Shown here piece after piece: positions 1-6,022 of a DNA stretch of 6,079 nt. A program made the position numbers and the translations under genes. Source of the DNA: Candidatus Schekmanbacteria bacterium GWA2_38_11. Lineage in GTDB: Bacteria; Schekmanbacteria; GWA2-38-11. A model generated the notes under the pieces. The model did no database searches. It worked only from the letters and a program-made list of their open reading frames with translations, and was not told the DNA's origin. How positions within the stretch are numbered: position 1 is the first letter of the stretch; every line of letters begins with the position of its first letter. The stretch is from the NCBI GenBank assembly GCA_001790645.1, contig MGDB01000071.1:870-6948 (forward strand), read 5' to 3'.

Positions 1-626
1 GGAGTAAAAATTTTCATCAAAAGTGCCAAAGGATATTCCATTAAGGGGCCATAGATTGCAAAGGTATCTTTGTATAATCTTTTCCCATGAAGAATGTCAT
101 TTACATATGAGAGGTGCTGTCCCTCTTCTGAGAAAAAAGTATAATGGTTAAACCAGTTAGAATAAAAAAAATTTTTGTTATAGGTTAGTATAAAGATTGC
201 TATTAGAACTAAGAATAAGCTGAGAAGATTAGCCTTGCTGAAGGAGCTGCCATAATTTACTCGATTTAAATCTGCTGGACTTTGCGGAGAAAGGTTTTCT
301 TCTTTTACTGGTTCGCATTTCTTTGATGAATAAACCATCCATGCAGTCCATATTGATAGCGAAACCATGAGAGTGATAAAAAAACCGGCTATATAATATA
401 TTGTTTCTTGTGATTTTGAGTAACCTGCTAATACAGACAGACTGACAATTCCAAGTTCTTTCGCTTTTTCAATATCAGAAAAGGAGGATGGCATGTAATG
501 AATGGCGATAGAAGATACTAAAAGGCCCAGGGTGAACCCGATGAGTGCCACTAATATAGATTTAAACTGGTTTTCTTTATGTGAGTTGTAAATAATAATT
601 TTATCAAGCTGAGTTTTAAATATCAT
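1..626 (-). CDS. Partial GT-C-like membrane glycosyltransferase (N-terminal 208 codons)
   Basis: This gene lies below the track's detection because it is cut by the left window edge. The frame is open from the ATG at 626-624 to base 1 (208 codons, C-terminus missing). The visible protein has hydrophobic segments at about residues 23-43, 75-98 and 132-149, with a charged Lys/Glu-rich loop (102-123) between the last two. After the third segment comes EEGQHL (167-172), then LHGKRLYKDT (179-188) and YGPL (192-195). That order, an acidic pair plus Gly, then a G-x-x-x-Y-x-D stretch and a GPL turn, resembles the first periplasmic loop of GT-C (GT39/GT83, ArnT/PMT-like) polyprenyl-phosphate-sugar-dependent glycosyltransferases, where the acidic residues are catalytic. 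The substrate cannot be inferred. Its start overlaps the stop of the upstream sulfatase-fold gene as ATGA, which supports the chosen start and points to one transcript. The GT-C assignment rests on this short loop and on membrane segments; some other multi-pass membrane protein remains possible. Confidence 0.72.
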   Translation of the reverse strand, partial: MIFKTQLDKIIIYNSHKENQFKSILVALIGFTLGLLVSSIAIHYMPSSFSDIEKAKELGIVSLSVLAGYSKSQETIYYIAGFFITLMVSLSIWTAWMVYSSKKCEPVKEENLSPQSPADLNRVNYGSSFSKANLLSLFLVLIAIFILTYNKNFFYSNWFNHYTFFSEEGQHLSYVNDILHGKRLYKDTFAIYGPLMEYPLALLMKIFT

Positions 627-2065
627 TTAATATATCCTAAACTCCTTAAGGCTTCTTCCATTTTCTTGTTTAACTTTGGTTTTTGTTCAATTTTAAATTC
701 CTTTACCCACTGTTTTTTATCAAGGGTAGAAGTCATCCAGTTCATAACCTTTATCTTGAGTATATCCGCAACTTCACGGTTTTTGCGGACCAGATTGTTT
801 TTTTGTTTAGGGTCAAGCTTTATATTATATAGCTCTTCCTTTGCAACAGGATATTCTCCTCCGGAATACCTTGAGTCCGTTGGCCAGAATCCGGTTGGAT
901 TCCAGATATAGACCCAGTCCTGTGTTCTTAGAGTAAAGATAAGATTCCACCACTCACTGACACCAAAATCCTTTTTTAGTTTTTTTCCTTCCCAAAGAGG
1001 TTTTAAACTTACTCCGCTTAATTTTTCTGATGGGTATATTTTACAAAATTCAAGTACCGTAGGAGTAATATCAATGGATTCCACCACATTTTTAACCCTT
1101 TTGTTTGCAGGGATTTTTCCGGGATACCTCATAACCAGGGGTATTCTTAAAACAGATTCGTAAACTGACCTGTGATGTTCTATGTAGAAATTATGCTCAT
1201 AGAGTTCTTCACCGTGGTCAGCAAAAAAAACTAAGAGGGTTTTATCATAGATTCCTAACCTTTTCAATTCTTCAACTATTTCCCTTATAAAGTCATCTAC
1301 CCTTGGAATCTGGCTATCATAAAGGGCAATAATATGGTCGAGGTCTTCTTTGCTGAGGTTTCTTTTTTCAAGGAACATTTTTTCTGTTACGTCGAAACTG
1401 ATTTCGTTTCCGTAACTTCCTTTGTAGCTTGTCTCAAATTTATCTATGTATGGTTTCCGTGCTGTATAGGGCTCATGGGGGTCCATATAATGAAGCCACA
1501 GAAAAAACTTCTCATTAGGTTTATTACTAGTAAAATTCTTAAGCCAGTTCAAAGCCATATTTGTAAGCTTCCTTTCATCAATCTCAACAGTTACATCTTT
1601 AAATCCCTGATGTATTCCGGTTAGAGGATTGACAAGGAGGCTTGCTGAGAATGCCCGTGTGGAATATCCATCTCGTGAAAGATATTCAGCCAGGGTAGTT
1701 TTATCATCTTTTAAGGTATTGTCATAAATATGATCTCTCAATCTATGCTGGTTTATATATTTTGAAGTCATTACAGAGGCTAATGATGGCAGGGTTATTC
1801 CTCGCTGGCAAACAACATTTTCAAAGAGTGTTCCTTCTTTTGCTATTTTGTCAATAGTCGGAGAGGTTTCTTTATTGTAGCCGTAACAACTAAGGTGGTT
1901 AGCCCGGAGAGTATCAACAGAAATAAACAAAATATATTTTGGGGGACCGGAGAAAATTGTTGGAAGGTTACATCCCTGAAATATGAATAATAGGAATAAT
2001 AAGAATAGAGGAAAAAATATTTTTAAAAGCTTTTTATATTTAAACGAGTCACTCATTAATTTCAT
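623..2065 (-). CDS. Sulfatase-superfamily lipoprotein with a Thr-type active site
   Basis: A 480-residue member of the sulfatase/alkaline-phosphatase superfamily. Residues 1-32 form a lipoprotein-like signal: a basic start (KYKK), a Phe/Leu-rich core (17-29) and FQGC with Cys32 as the candidate lipidation site; Gln at -2 is unusual, so the lipobox is probable, not certain. Metal-site motifs follow in family order: SVDTLR with Asp51, HYMDPHEPY (192-200), ADHGEE with Asp283-His284, and His297 before VYESVLRIPL. The catalytic segment reads TLPSLAS (91-97): Thr91 sits where classical sulfatases have the Cys/Ser converted to formylglycine, and their Arg is Leu95. A phosphodiester or phospho-group enzyme is therefore at least as likely as a sulfatase; substrate unknown. 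The C-terminus ends in LRSLGYIK, like its paralogue at 3803-6022. ATG at 2065 lacks a clear SD; a second in-frame ATG (residue 4) is possible. The stop overlaps the next gene's start. Confidence 0.85.
   Translation of the reverse strand: MKLMSDSFKYKKLLKIFFPLFLLFLLFIFQGCNLPTIFSGPPKYILFISVDTLRANHLSCYGYNKETSPTIDKIAKEGTLFENVVCQRGITLPSLASVMTSKYINQHRLRDHIYDNTLKDDKTTLAEYLSRDGYSTRAFSASLLVNPLTGIHQGFKDVTVEIDERKLTNMALNWLKNFTSNKPNEKFFLWLHYMDPHEPYTARKPYIDKFETSYKGSYGNEISFDVTEKMFLEKRNLSKEDLDHIIALYDSQIPRVDDFIREIVEELKRLGIYDKTLLVFFADHGEELYEHNFYIEHHRSVYESVLRIPLVMRYPGKIPANKRVKNVVESIDITPTVLEFCKIYPSEKLSGVSLKPLWEGKKLKKDFGVSEWWNLIFTLRTQDWVYIWNPTGFWPTDSRYSGGEYPVAKEELYNIKLDPKQKNNLVRKNREVADILKIKVMNWMTSTLDKKQWVKEFKIEQKPKLNKKMEEALRSLGYIK
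635..638 (-). promoter_or_regulatory. Internal ribosome binding site for the GT-C-like gene
   Basis: AGGA on the minus strand lies 8 bases before the ATG at 626, inside the last codons of the sulfatase-fold gene (the ones encoding the C-terminal Gly-Tyr). A stronger AAGGAG at 647-642 is 15 bases away, which is too far for optimal use. Together with the 4-base stop/start overlap this suits translational coupling. Confidence 0.4.
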
Positions 2066-2077
2066 TCATATTTACAG

Positions 2078-2083
2078 AGTATA
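2078..2083 (-). promoter_or_regulatory. Possible -10 box for the sulfatase lipoprotein operon
   Basis: TATACT on the minus strand, ending 12 bases before the ATG. No good -35 hexamer stands 16-18 bases upstream. If used, transcription would begin only about 6 bases before the ATG, giving a nearly leaderless message; this would fit the missing SD sequence. The call is weak because the surroundings are very AT-rich. Confidence 0.22.
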
Positions 2084-2187
2084 AAAAACTTAAAGTGCCT
2101 TATCTGAATCTATTTTTTTAATAAAAACTTTTTAGTCTTTTATTTATATTTTTAAGTTTTCTCTCTTTGTTTTTAAAACTTGTAATT

Positions 2188-2208
2188 CCCTGTGGTCTTG
2201 CCACAGGG
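2188..2208. repeat. Perfect 8-bp GC-rich hairpin
   Basis: CCCTGTGG and CCACAGGG are exact reverse complements around the 5-base loop TCTTG. The stem is much more GC-rich than its surroundings, so it stands out. Neither side is followed directly by a T-run, so it is not a textbook intrinsic terminator for either strand. It may be an interspersed palindromic unit or a leader structure upstream of the minus-strand sulfatase gene. Confidence 0.6.
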
Positions 2209-2249
2209 TAGTTCATTTATTTTCTAAGATATATTTCGAGACTAAAAGG

Positions 2250-2318
2250 CCTGCCAAAAATATTTTTTTCTTATTATAGGAAATTGATCAAAAATATTAA
2301 AACAAGAAACTTGGCAGG
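2250..2318. repeat. 8-bp inverted repeat with 53-base spacer
   Basis: CCTGCCAA (2250-2257) and TTGGCAGG (2311-2318) are exact reverse complements. The spacer is almost entirely A/T and contains CAAAAATATT twice (2255-2264 and 2289-2298). It could be the ends of a tiny element or a long-loop structure just downstream of the DUF2283 remnant; no function can be read from it. Confidence 0.35.
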
Positions 2319-2372
2319 ATGCAAAGTAGGTTATATCCAATGGTATTTTCGTTCTTTGAAAAACATTCTTCT

Positions 2373-2591
2373 TCAAGCCGCTTTTTTTTCTTTAACTATT
2401 GACAGACCAATAAATTCAAGAGAATTCTTTGTTGTTTGTTTACCAGCATCAAGTATCTAAATGGCGATAATCCTTCCGTCCTTAGAATAATCAATTATTA
2501 CACCATCAAGTTCAACTGATTCAGCAATAGCTTCTTCAGCTATAAATTCCATATTCAAAAGATCATGTGCAGGATCATATTCTATTTTTAT
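2373..2591 (-). pseudogene. Decayed DUF2283 family gene
   Basis: Reading the minus strand from 2591 gives a 72-codon frame that matches the pattern of small DUF2283 proteins. It has KIEYDPAHD near the start, an acidic middle with AESVELDGVIIDY, then GRIIAI, a stop (TAG at 2459-2457), and ILDAGK before a final TGA at 2375-2373. The family typically reads IEILDAS here, so the TAG replaces the expected Glu codon (one base from GAG). The expected ATG at 2591 is also changed to ATA, although an SD-like AGGA stands just upstream. Frame and family signature continue past the TAG, so this is a recently inactivated gene, not noise. DUF2283 genes often sit next to DUF4258 or other toxin-antitoxin-like genes; no intact partner is visible. 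An internal ATG (at the NME codons) could make only a short fragment. Stop-codon readthrough is a less likely alternative. Confidence 0.75.
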
Positions 2592-2851
2592 TATTTCCTA
2601 TTTATTCCTTAACTGGTATCTAACTAACTGTAATTGGCGTTCATCAATAAAAAAATAATATAATTTTAAAAGCTTAATCAGTCTTATTATATATAAAACC
2701 TCTTAATAGAAAGCAAGAAATCAATTATCCCCCAAAGACCTGCTTACAAATTTTTATATAAAAGCTAATAAAATTAAAATCTAATTTTAAATCATTGCAC
2801 CAGAAGGAGGTTCTACGAGAAAAGCTGTATGAAAGACCTCGATAAAATTTC

Positions 2852-2880
2852 TTGACAGGCATAAATCTAATAGCTATATT
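2852..2880 (+). promoter_or_regulatory. Sigma-70-type promoter of vapBC
   Basis: A perfect -35 TTGACA (2852-2857) is followed after 17 bases by a -10 TATATT (2875-2880). Transcription would start near 2887, at the very edge of the SD sequence, giving a leader of about 15 bases. This is the best promoter match in the window. Confidence 0.75.
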
Positions 2881-2885
2881 TATGC
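2859..2885. promoter_or_regulatory. Candidate VapBC autoregulatory operator
   Basis: GCATAAAT (2859-2866) and ATTTATGC (2878-2885) are exact reverse complements separated by 11 bases, so the half-sites are 19 bases centre to centre, close to two helical turns. The right arm overlaps the -10 box. Ribbon-helix-helix antitoxins such as VapB bind paired half-sites like this and repress their own operon, with VapC as co-repressor; assignment to this VapB is inference from position. Confidence 0.6.
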
Positions 2886-2887
2886 TT

Positions 2888-2894
2888 GGAGGTG
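2888..2894 (+). promoter_or_regulatory. Strong Shine-Dalgarno of vapB
   Basis: GGAGGTG stands 7 bases before the ATG at 2902 and settles that start. It is the strongest SD in the window; both sulfatase-fold genes lack one. Confidence 0.85.
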
Positions 2895-2901
2895 ATGCCT
2901 T

Positions 2902-3105
2902 ATGAGGTCAACAATTGACATAGATGAAAAGCTCATAAAGGAAGCCCAAAAGCTTGTAAAGGTACAAACGAAAAAGGAGCTAATTAACTTATCTTTGAAG
3001 GAGCTGATAAGGCAAAAACGGATAGAGAGGCTAATAAAAAGATATGGGACTTCTCCTGTTAATCTTACTCTGAAAGAGCTTGAGAGGATGAGAGAAGATG
3101 AGTAA
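2902..3105 (+). CDS. vapB: VapB-type antitoxin (ribbon-helix-helix, DUF2191-like)
   Basis: A 67-residue antitoxin of the VapBC type II toxin-antitoxin system. Residues 2-8 (RSTIDID) form the DNA-binding beta ribbon, followed by two helices (about 9-20 and 23-38) with the family pattern KEAQKLVKVQTKKELIN. The charged C-terminal third (about 45-67, including LKELERM) is the usual flexible part that wraps VapC and blocks its active site. The length is normal. The start is fixed by GGAGGTG 7 bases upstream. The last 8 bases overlap vapC, as is common for these pairs, keeping antitoxin translation ahead of toxin. The protein is expected to repress its own promoter through the inverted repeat at 2859-2885. 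Confidence 0.92.
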   Translation: MRSTIDIDEKLIKEAQKLVKVQTKKELINLSLKELIRQKRIERLIKRYGTSPVNLTLKELERMREDE

Positions 3106-3505
3106 TGATTCCATACTTATCGATACTTCAATATGGATTTTATATCTTAGAGGAGAAGGCAAAAGCCAATTAAGAGAAATAGTTCAAAAGGCTTTGGTAG
3201 ATAAAAAAGCAACAACATCTCAAATAATAATTCTGGAGATTCTCTCGGGAGCTATTTCAGAAAAAGAATTCACAACATTATATGAAGATTTTGATTCACT
3301 GCTTTGTCTCGATATCACGAATGAGGTATGGAAAGAGTCCTATGAAAATTCCTTTCTTCTGCGCCGTAGAGGAGCAACTGCACCATTTGCTGATATATTA
3401 ATTGCCACTGCATCTATATATTATAACTGTCAGCTTATACATTCTGATAAACATTTTGGATTAATAGCAAAGCATATTAAGCTTAATGAAAAAGGATTTT
3501 ACTGA
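3098..3505 (+). CDS. vapC: VapC-type PIN-domain ribonuclease toxin
   Basis: A 135-residue single PIN domain, the Mg2+-dependent endoribonuclease toxin of VapBC. Known VapCs cut tRNAs or rRNA; the target here is unknown. All four acidic residues expected of the PIN active site can be placed: Asp9 in LIDTSIW, Glu47 in IILEILSG, Asp99 in PFADILIA and Asp117 in HSDKHF. Length and motif spacing are normal and there is no frameshift, so the toxin appears intact. ATG at 3098 overlaps the vapB stop by 8 bases; GAGAGG (3082-3087) inside vapB is its likely ribosome binding site. The pair stands alone between two envelope-related genes, as expected for a mobile or stabilising accessory module. Confidence 0.94.
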   Translation: MSNDSILIDTSIWILYLRGEGKSQLREIVQKALVDKKATTSQIIILEILSGAISEKEFTTLYEDFDSLLCLDITNEVWKESYENSFLLRRRGATAPFADILIATASIYYNCQLIHSDKHFGLIAKHIKLNEKGFY

Positions 3506-3802
3506 TTGCCACAGATGAAAAAAGGGTTAACTTCGTCTTCACTCTCATATAGGTTCAACTCAAAGATGGAGCCATGCATCTTGTAAGACAAAAATAGGAC
3601 TTTAGTCTTTTTAACGATTATTTGATTTCTAAATTGTATTTGTGTTTCCTTTGGCTCTATAATATATTAAAAAACTTACCGCATCAATGAGCATAAACAA
3701 CGATCCTTTAATGAGTTTTAGTTCCATTTATAAAAATAAGGAGCTAAGAGTTATTATTTTTAATATAGCTTTCCTAAACCATATGACTTTAGATCAAAAT
3801 AT
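3506..3802. other. Gap between vapC and the membrane sulfatase gene
   Basis: No convincing gene. A 6-bp stem (AAGATG at 3563-3568, CATCTT at 3577-3582) and a weak terminator-like site follow vapC. A 39-codon plus-strand frame (3687-3806) whose stop overlaps the next start is discussed as a finding; it has no SD. No promoter of good quality is visible for the following gene. Confidence 0.45.
3585..3612 (+). terminator. Weak possible terminator of vapBC
   Basis: AAGAC (3585-3589) or the nearer AGGAC (3596-3600) can pair with GTCTT (3605-3609), which runs into a T-stretch (3608-3612). The stem is only 5 bp, so termination would be inefficient; this is the best candidate in the gap. Confidence 0.25.
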
Positions 3803-6022
3803 ATGAGCAGGAAGAACTTGATATTAGGTTTTATCTTATTAGGATTTATTATAGGAATACTCTTTGGTACCTTTGAAATTATTAAATTTACAAATTCTGA
3901 GACAAAAGTCATTAATCATATTTTGAATAGCATATATTTTCTTACAATAAATTCCATTGGATTTACAATGTTAATGATTATACCTGTTGTACCTGTCTGT
4001 TTGTTGTGGAACCTATACAATGGCACAGGAAAATTATACTCAAATGATAAAGAAGGAAATAGTTCAGATAAATTATGGCCTGGAATGATGATTTACTGGG
4101 GATTATACTCAGAGCTCGTATTCTTCTACTGGGGTTTACCATTCCTGGATATAATACACCCTCACATGAGCAGCAGAGAAGTCGTTTTCTATAACCTTAT
4201 TTTATTTTTCATAGTTAGTATTCTTGGCCTCTTATCATTTCATCTTTCTTTTATAATCTGTCGTGCTGTTACTAAAAAGTATTGGTTCTTAATCCCAATC
4301 AATTTTCTTTTCCTTGTGATATTAACTATTTTTCTGAGATTTTTCTTTGGAAGATATTTCGGGAAAGACTTACCCAAGATTTTAATAAGCCTAAAATTTC
4401 TATTAGCCTTGGTTATACTTTTTGCAGTTTTAAGCCTTACCTCTCTATGTTACGGGCGAATTCTTGATTGGGTGAGAAAAAACTCTGCCAGAAAATCAAA
4501 AATCAAATACCAAATTTTCACAATTCCTAAATTAGGAATGATTTCTTTATATACCATGATATTTTTCATTTGTTTGGCAACTATTGGATATTATTATGAA
4601 ATTCGCGAGAGTAAGGCAAAAATTCATTTAGAAAAGAATTCTGTAAATAAACACCCAAAGAAGGATTATGCCAATATTATATTAATTCTAATTGATACTC
4701 TCAGGGCTGACCATTTATCCTGTTATGGATATAAACAAAAGACAAGCCCTAATATTGATAGATTTGCAAAAGAAGGAGTTTTATTCATAAACAGTTTTTC
4801 CCAGTCATCCTGGACAAGGTCAAGTGTAGCATCCCTTTTTACATCCCTTTATCCTACCCAGCATAATGCAAATTTGCCTGAAGATTACCTCACAGATGAA
4901 GCAATAACTTTAGCTGAAATATTAAAAAGTGAAGGATATATTACTACTGCTTTTGTATCTAATGCCTGTGTTAGTAAGGATTTTAGATTTGATCAGGGAT
5001 TTGACTTTTATTATGATGTTTGGGATTTTATTACAGGACCTGAAAAATATAACCAAGTTATAAGAAGATCATTTATAGGAAGAGTAATAAATAATATCTC
5101 AAAGAATAAATTTTTTTACGACAATAACAATGCTAAAACCCTTAATAGCGTTGCAATTTCATGGTTAAAAAATAATAAAGATAGAAAGTTTTTCTTATAT
5201 CTACATTATATGGATCCTCATTCTCCATATGATCCTCCCGCTCCTTTTTATAGAAAATATGTAAATAGCCTAAATCCTGATGTTTATAAGGGGAATGATA
5301 GATTTGATAATAAAGAGGTGAACGTTTCACTTTATGACGGAGAAATAGAGTTCACAGATTTACAAATAGGAGAACTTCTGAAAACAATAGATGATTTAAA
5401 ATTAAATAATAATACATTAGTGATATTACTTTCTGACCATGGTGAGGCTTTTCTTGAACACAACAATCTGGGACATGGCGCTACTGTATATAAGGAAGAG
5501 ATTCATGTTCCTTTAATAATGAGATGGCAGGGCTATATTCCTGGTAATAGAACTATCGCATATCAAGCTTGTACAATTGATATAATGCCAACAATTCTTG
5601 ACTTCCTGAATATTCAATACAAAGGAATACAGGAAGGCAGAAGCCTTGTTCCCGTAATAAAAGCACAAGAATCAAGAGGGAGAGAGTATATGCTTTTTCA
5701 ACAACATGACTTAAATTATTCTTCAAAAGAGGCCCGCTTAATGCTTTCTTTAAGAAAAGGAGAGTATAAATATATTACAAAAGTCTTTAAGGGCAGCAAA
5801 GCCTATCCTTCAAAGGTTGAGCAATTATTTGATTTAAGCAAAGATCCTGGCGAATTGTATAATATAATTAGTCAGAAACCTGAAGAGGTAAAAATAATAA
5901 AGCAAAAAATAAATCTTCTCACAAAACATATAAAAGAAACTTCACTCCAGCCAGCAGAGACTAAAACTAAAGTAAATGAAAAGGCGATGGAGCAGATGAG
6001 AGCGTTAGGATATATCCAGTGA
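3803..6022 (+). CDS. Multi-pass membrane protein with C-terminal sulfatase-superfamily domain
   Basis: A 739-residue protein. Residues 1-265 hold about seven membrane segments (roughly 6-27, 43-70, 92-115, 127-152, 160-183, 192-215, 244-265). The Lys/Arg-rich loop 217-243 should be cytoplasmic, which puts the domain after residue 290 outside the inner membrane. That domain carries LIDTLR with Asp298, HYMDPHSPY (468-476), SDHGEA with Asp545-His546, and GHG with His558 before HVPLIMR. The catalytic segment is TRSSVAS (338-344): Thr338 replaces the formylglycine Cys/Ser, and both the Pro and the Arg of the classical motif are missing. The layout recalls membrane-anchored phosphoglycerol and phosphoethanolamine transferases (LtaS, EptA: Thr nucleophile, usually five membrane segments), but no closer match is claimed. 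It is a paralogue of the lipoprotein at 623-2065 and ends in LGYIQ. ATG at 3803 is the only start in its frame after an upstream TAA; no SD precedes it. Confidence 0.85.
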   Translation: MSRKNLILGFILLGFIIGILFGTFEIIKFTNSETKVINHILNSIYFLTINSIGFTMLMIIPVVPVCLLWNLYNGTGKLYSNDKEGNSSDKLWPGMMIYWGLYSELVFFYWGLPFLDIIHPHMSSREVVFYNLILFFIVSILGLLSFHLSFIICRAVTKKYWFLIPINFLFLVILTIFLRFFFGRYFGKDLPKILISLKFLLALVILFAVLSLTSLCYGRILDWVRKNSARKSKIKYQIFTIPKLGMISLYTMIFFICLATIGYYYEIRESKAKIHLEKNSVNKHPKKDYANIILILIDTLRADHLSCYGYKQKTSPNIDRFAKEGVLFINSFSQSSWTRSSVASLFTSLYPTQHNANLPEDYLTDEAITLAEILKSEGYITTAFVSNACVSKDFRFDQGFDFYYDVWDFITGPEKYNQVIRRSFIGRVINNISKNKFFYDNNNAKTLNSVAISWLKNNKDRKFFLYLHYMDPHSPYDPPAPFYRKYVNSLNPDVYKGNDRFDNKEVNVSLYDGEIEFTDLQIGELLKTIDDLKLNNNTLVILLSDHGEAFLEHNNLGHGATVYKEEIHVPLIMRWQGYIPGNRTIAYQACTIDIMPTILDFLNIQYKGIQEGRSLVPVIKAQESRGREYMLFQQHDLNYSSKEARLMLSLRKGEYKYITKVFKGSKAYPSKVEQLFDLSKDPGELYNIISQKPEEVKIIKQKINLLTKHIKETSLQPAETKTKVNEKAMEQMRALGYIQ

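Larger units (their letters stand above)
2066..2372. other. Noncoding AT-rich gap with nested inverted repeats
   Basis: I see no convincing gene here on either strand. The stretch holds the leader of the minus-strand sulfatase operon, a perfect 8-bp hairpin (2188-2208) and an 8-bp inverted repeat with long spacer (2250-2318). A wider 9-bp inverted pair (TTTTAGTCT at 2130-2138 and AGACTAAAA at 2239-2247) brackets the hairpin. The concentration of palindromes suggests a small nonautonomous element or its remains, but no target-site duplication was found. Confidence 0.5.
2592..2901. other. AT-rich gap upstream of vapBC
   Basis: No credible gene is seen. On the minus strand a 30-odd-codon open stretch ending at TAG 2600-2598 precedes the DUF2283 remnant (reads DERQLQLVRYQLRNK near its end) but has no start codon and no family I recognise. 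A 7-bp A/T stem (TTAAAAT at 2774-2780, ATTTTAA at 2784-2790) is present. The right end holds the vapBC promoter, operator and ribosome binding site. Confidence 0.5.

Noticed and set aside
666..911. 81-codon plus-strand frame
   Set aside because: Lies wholly inside the minus-strand sulfatase gene and shows no family pattern; it is a shadow frame.
1334..1624. 96-codon plus-strand frame
   Set aside because: Antisense to the sulfatase lipoprotein gene, Phe/Cys-rich, no recognisable domain.
2734..2840. AAAGACCT repeated at 2734-2741 and 2832-2839
   Set aside because: An 8-base direct repeat without further similarity; not an attachment site or CRISPR unit. No regularly spaced repeats exist in the window.
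2794..2851. Short plus-strand stretch reading RRRFYEKS, faintly like ribosomal protein S21 (rpsU)
   Set aside because: Only a few residues match, there is no upstream coding frame or start, and a stop follows quickly; chance similarity is likely.
2131..3611. TTTAGTCTTTT occurring at 2131-2141 and 3601-3611, upstream of both sulfatase genes
   Set aside because: Orientation relative to the two genes is opposite and the motif is A/T-biased, so coincidence is the simplest reading.
3632..3728. 32-codon minus-strand ORF starting at 3728 with a hydrophobic start
   Set aside because: No ribosome binding site, no continuation in another frame, no recognisable family.
4282..4467. 61-codon plus-strand frame
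   Set aside because: Overlaps the membrane domain of the 739-residue protein in another frame; no start signal.
5142..5330. 62-codon minus-strand frame
   Set aside because: Antisense to the sulfatase domain, low-complexity Tyr/His-rich translation.
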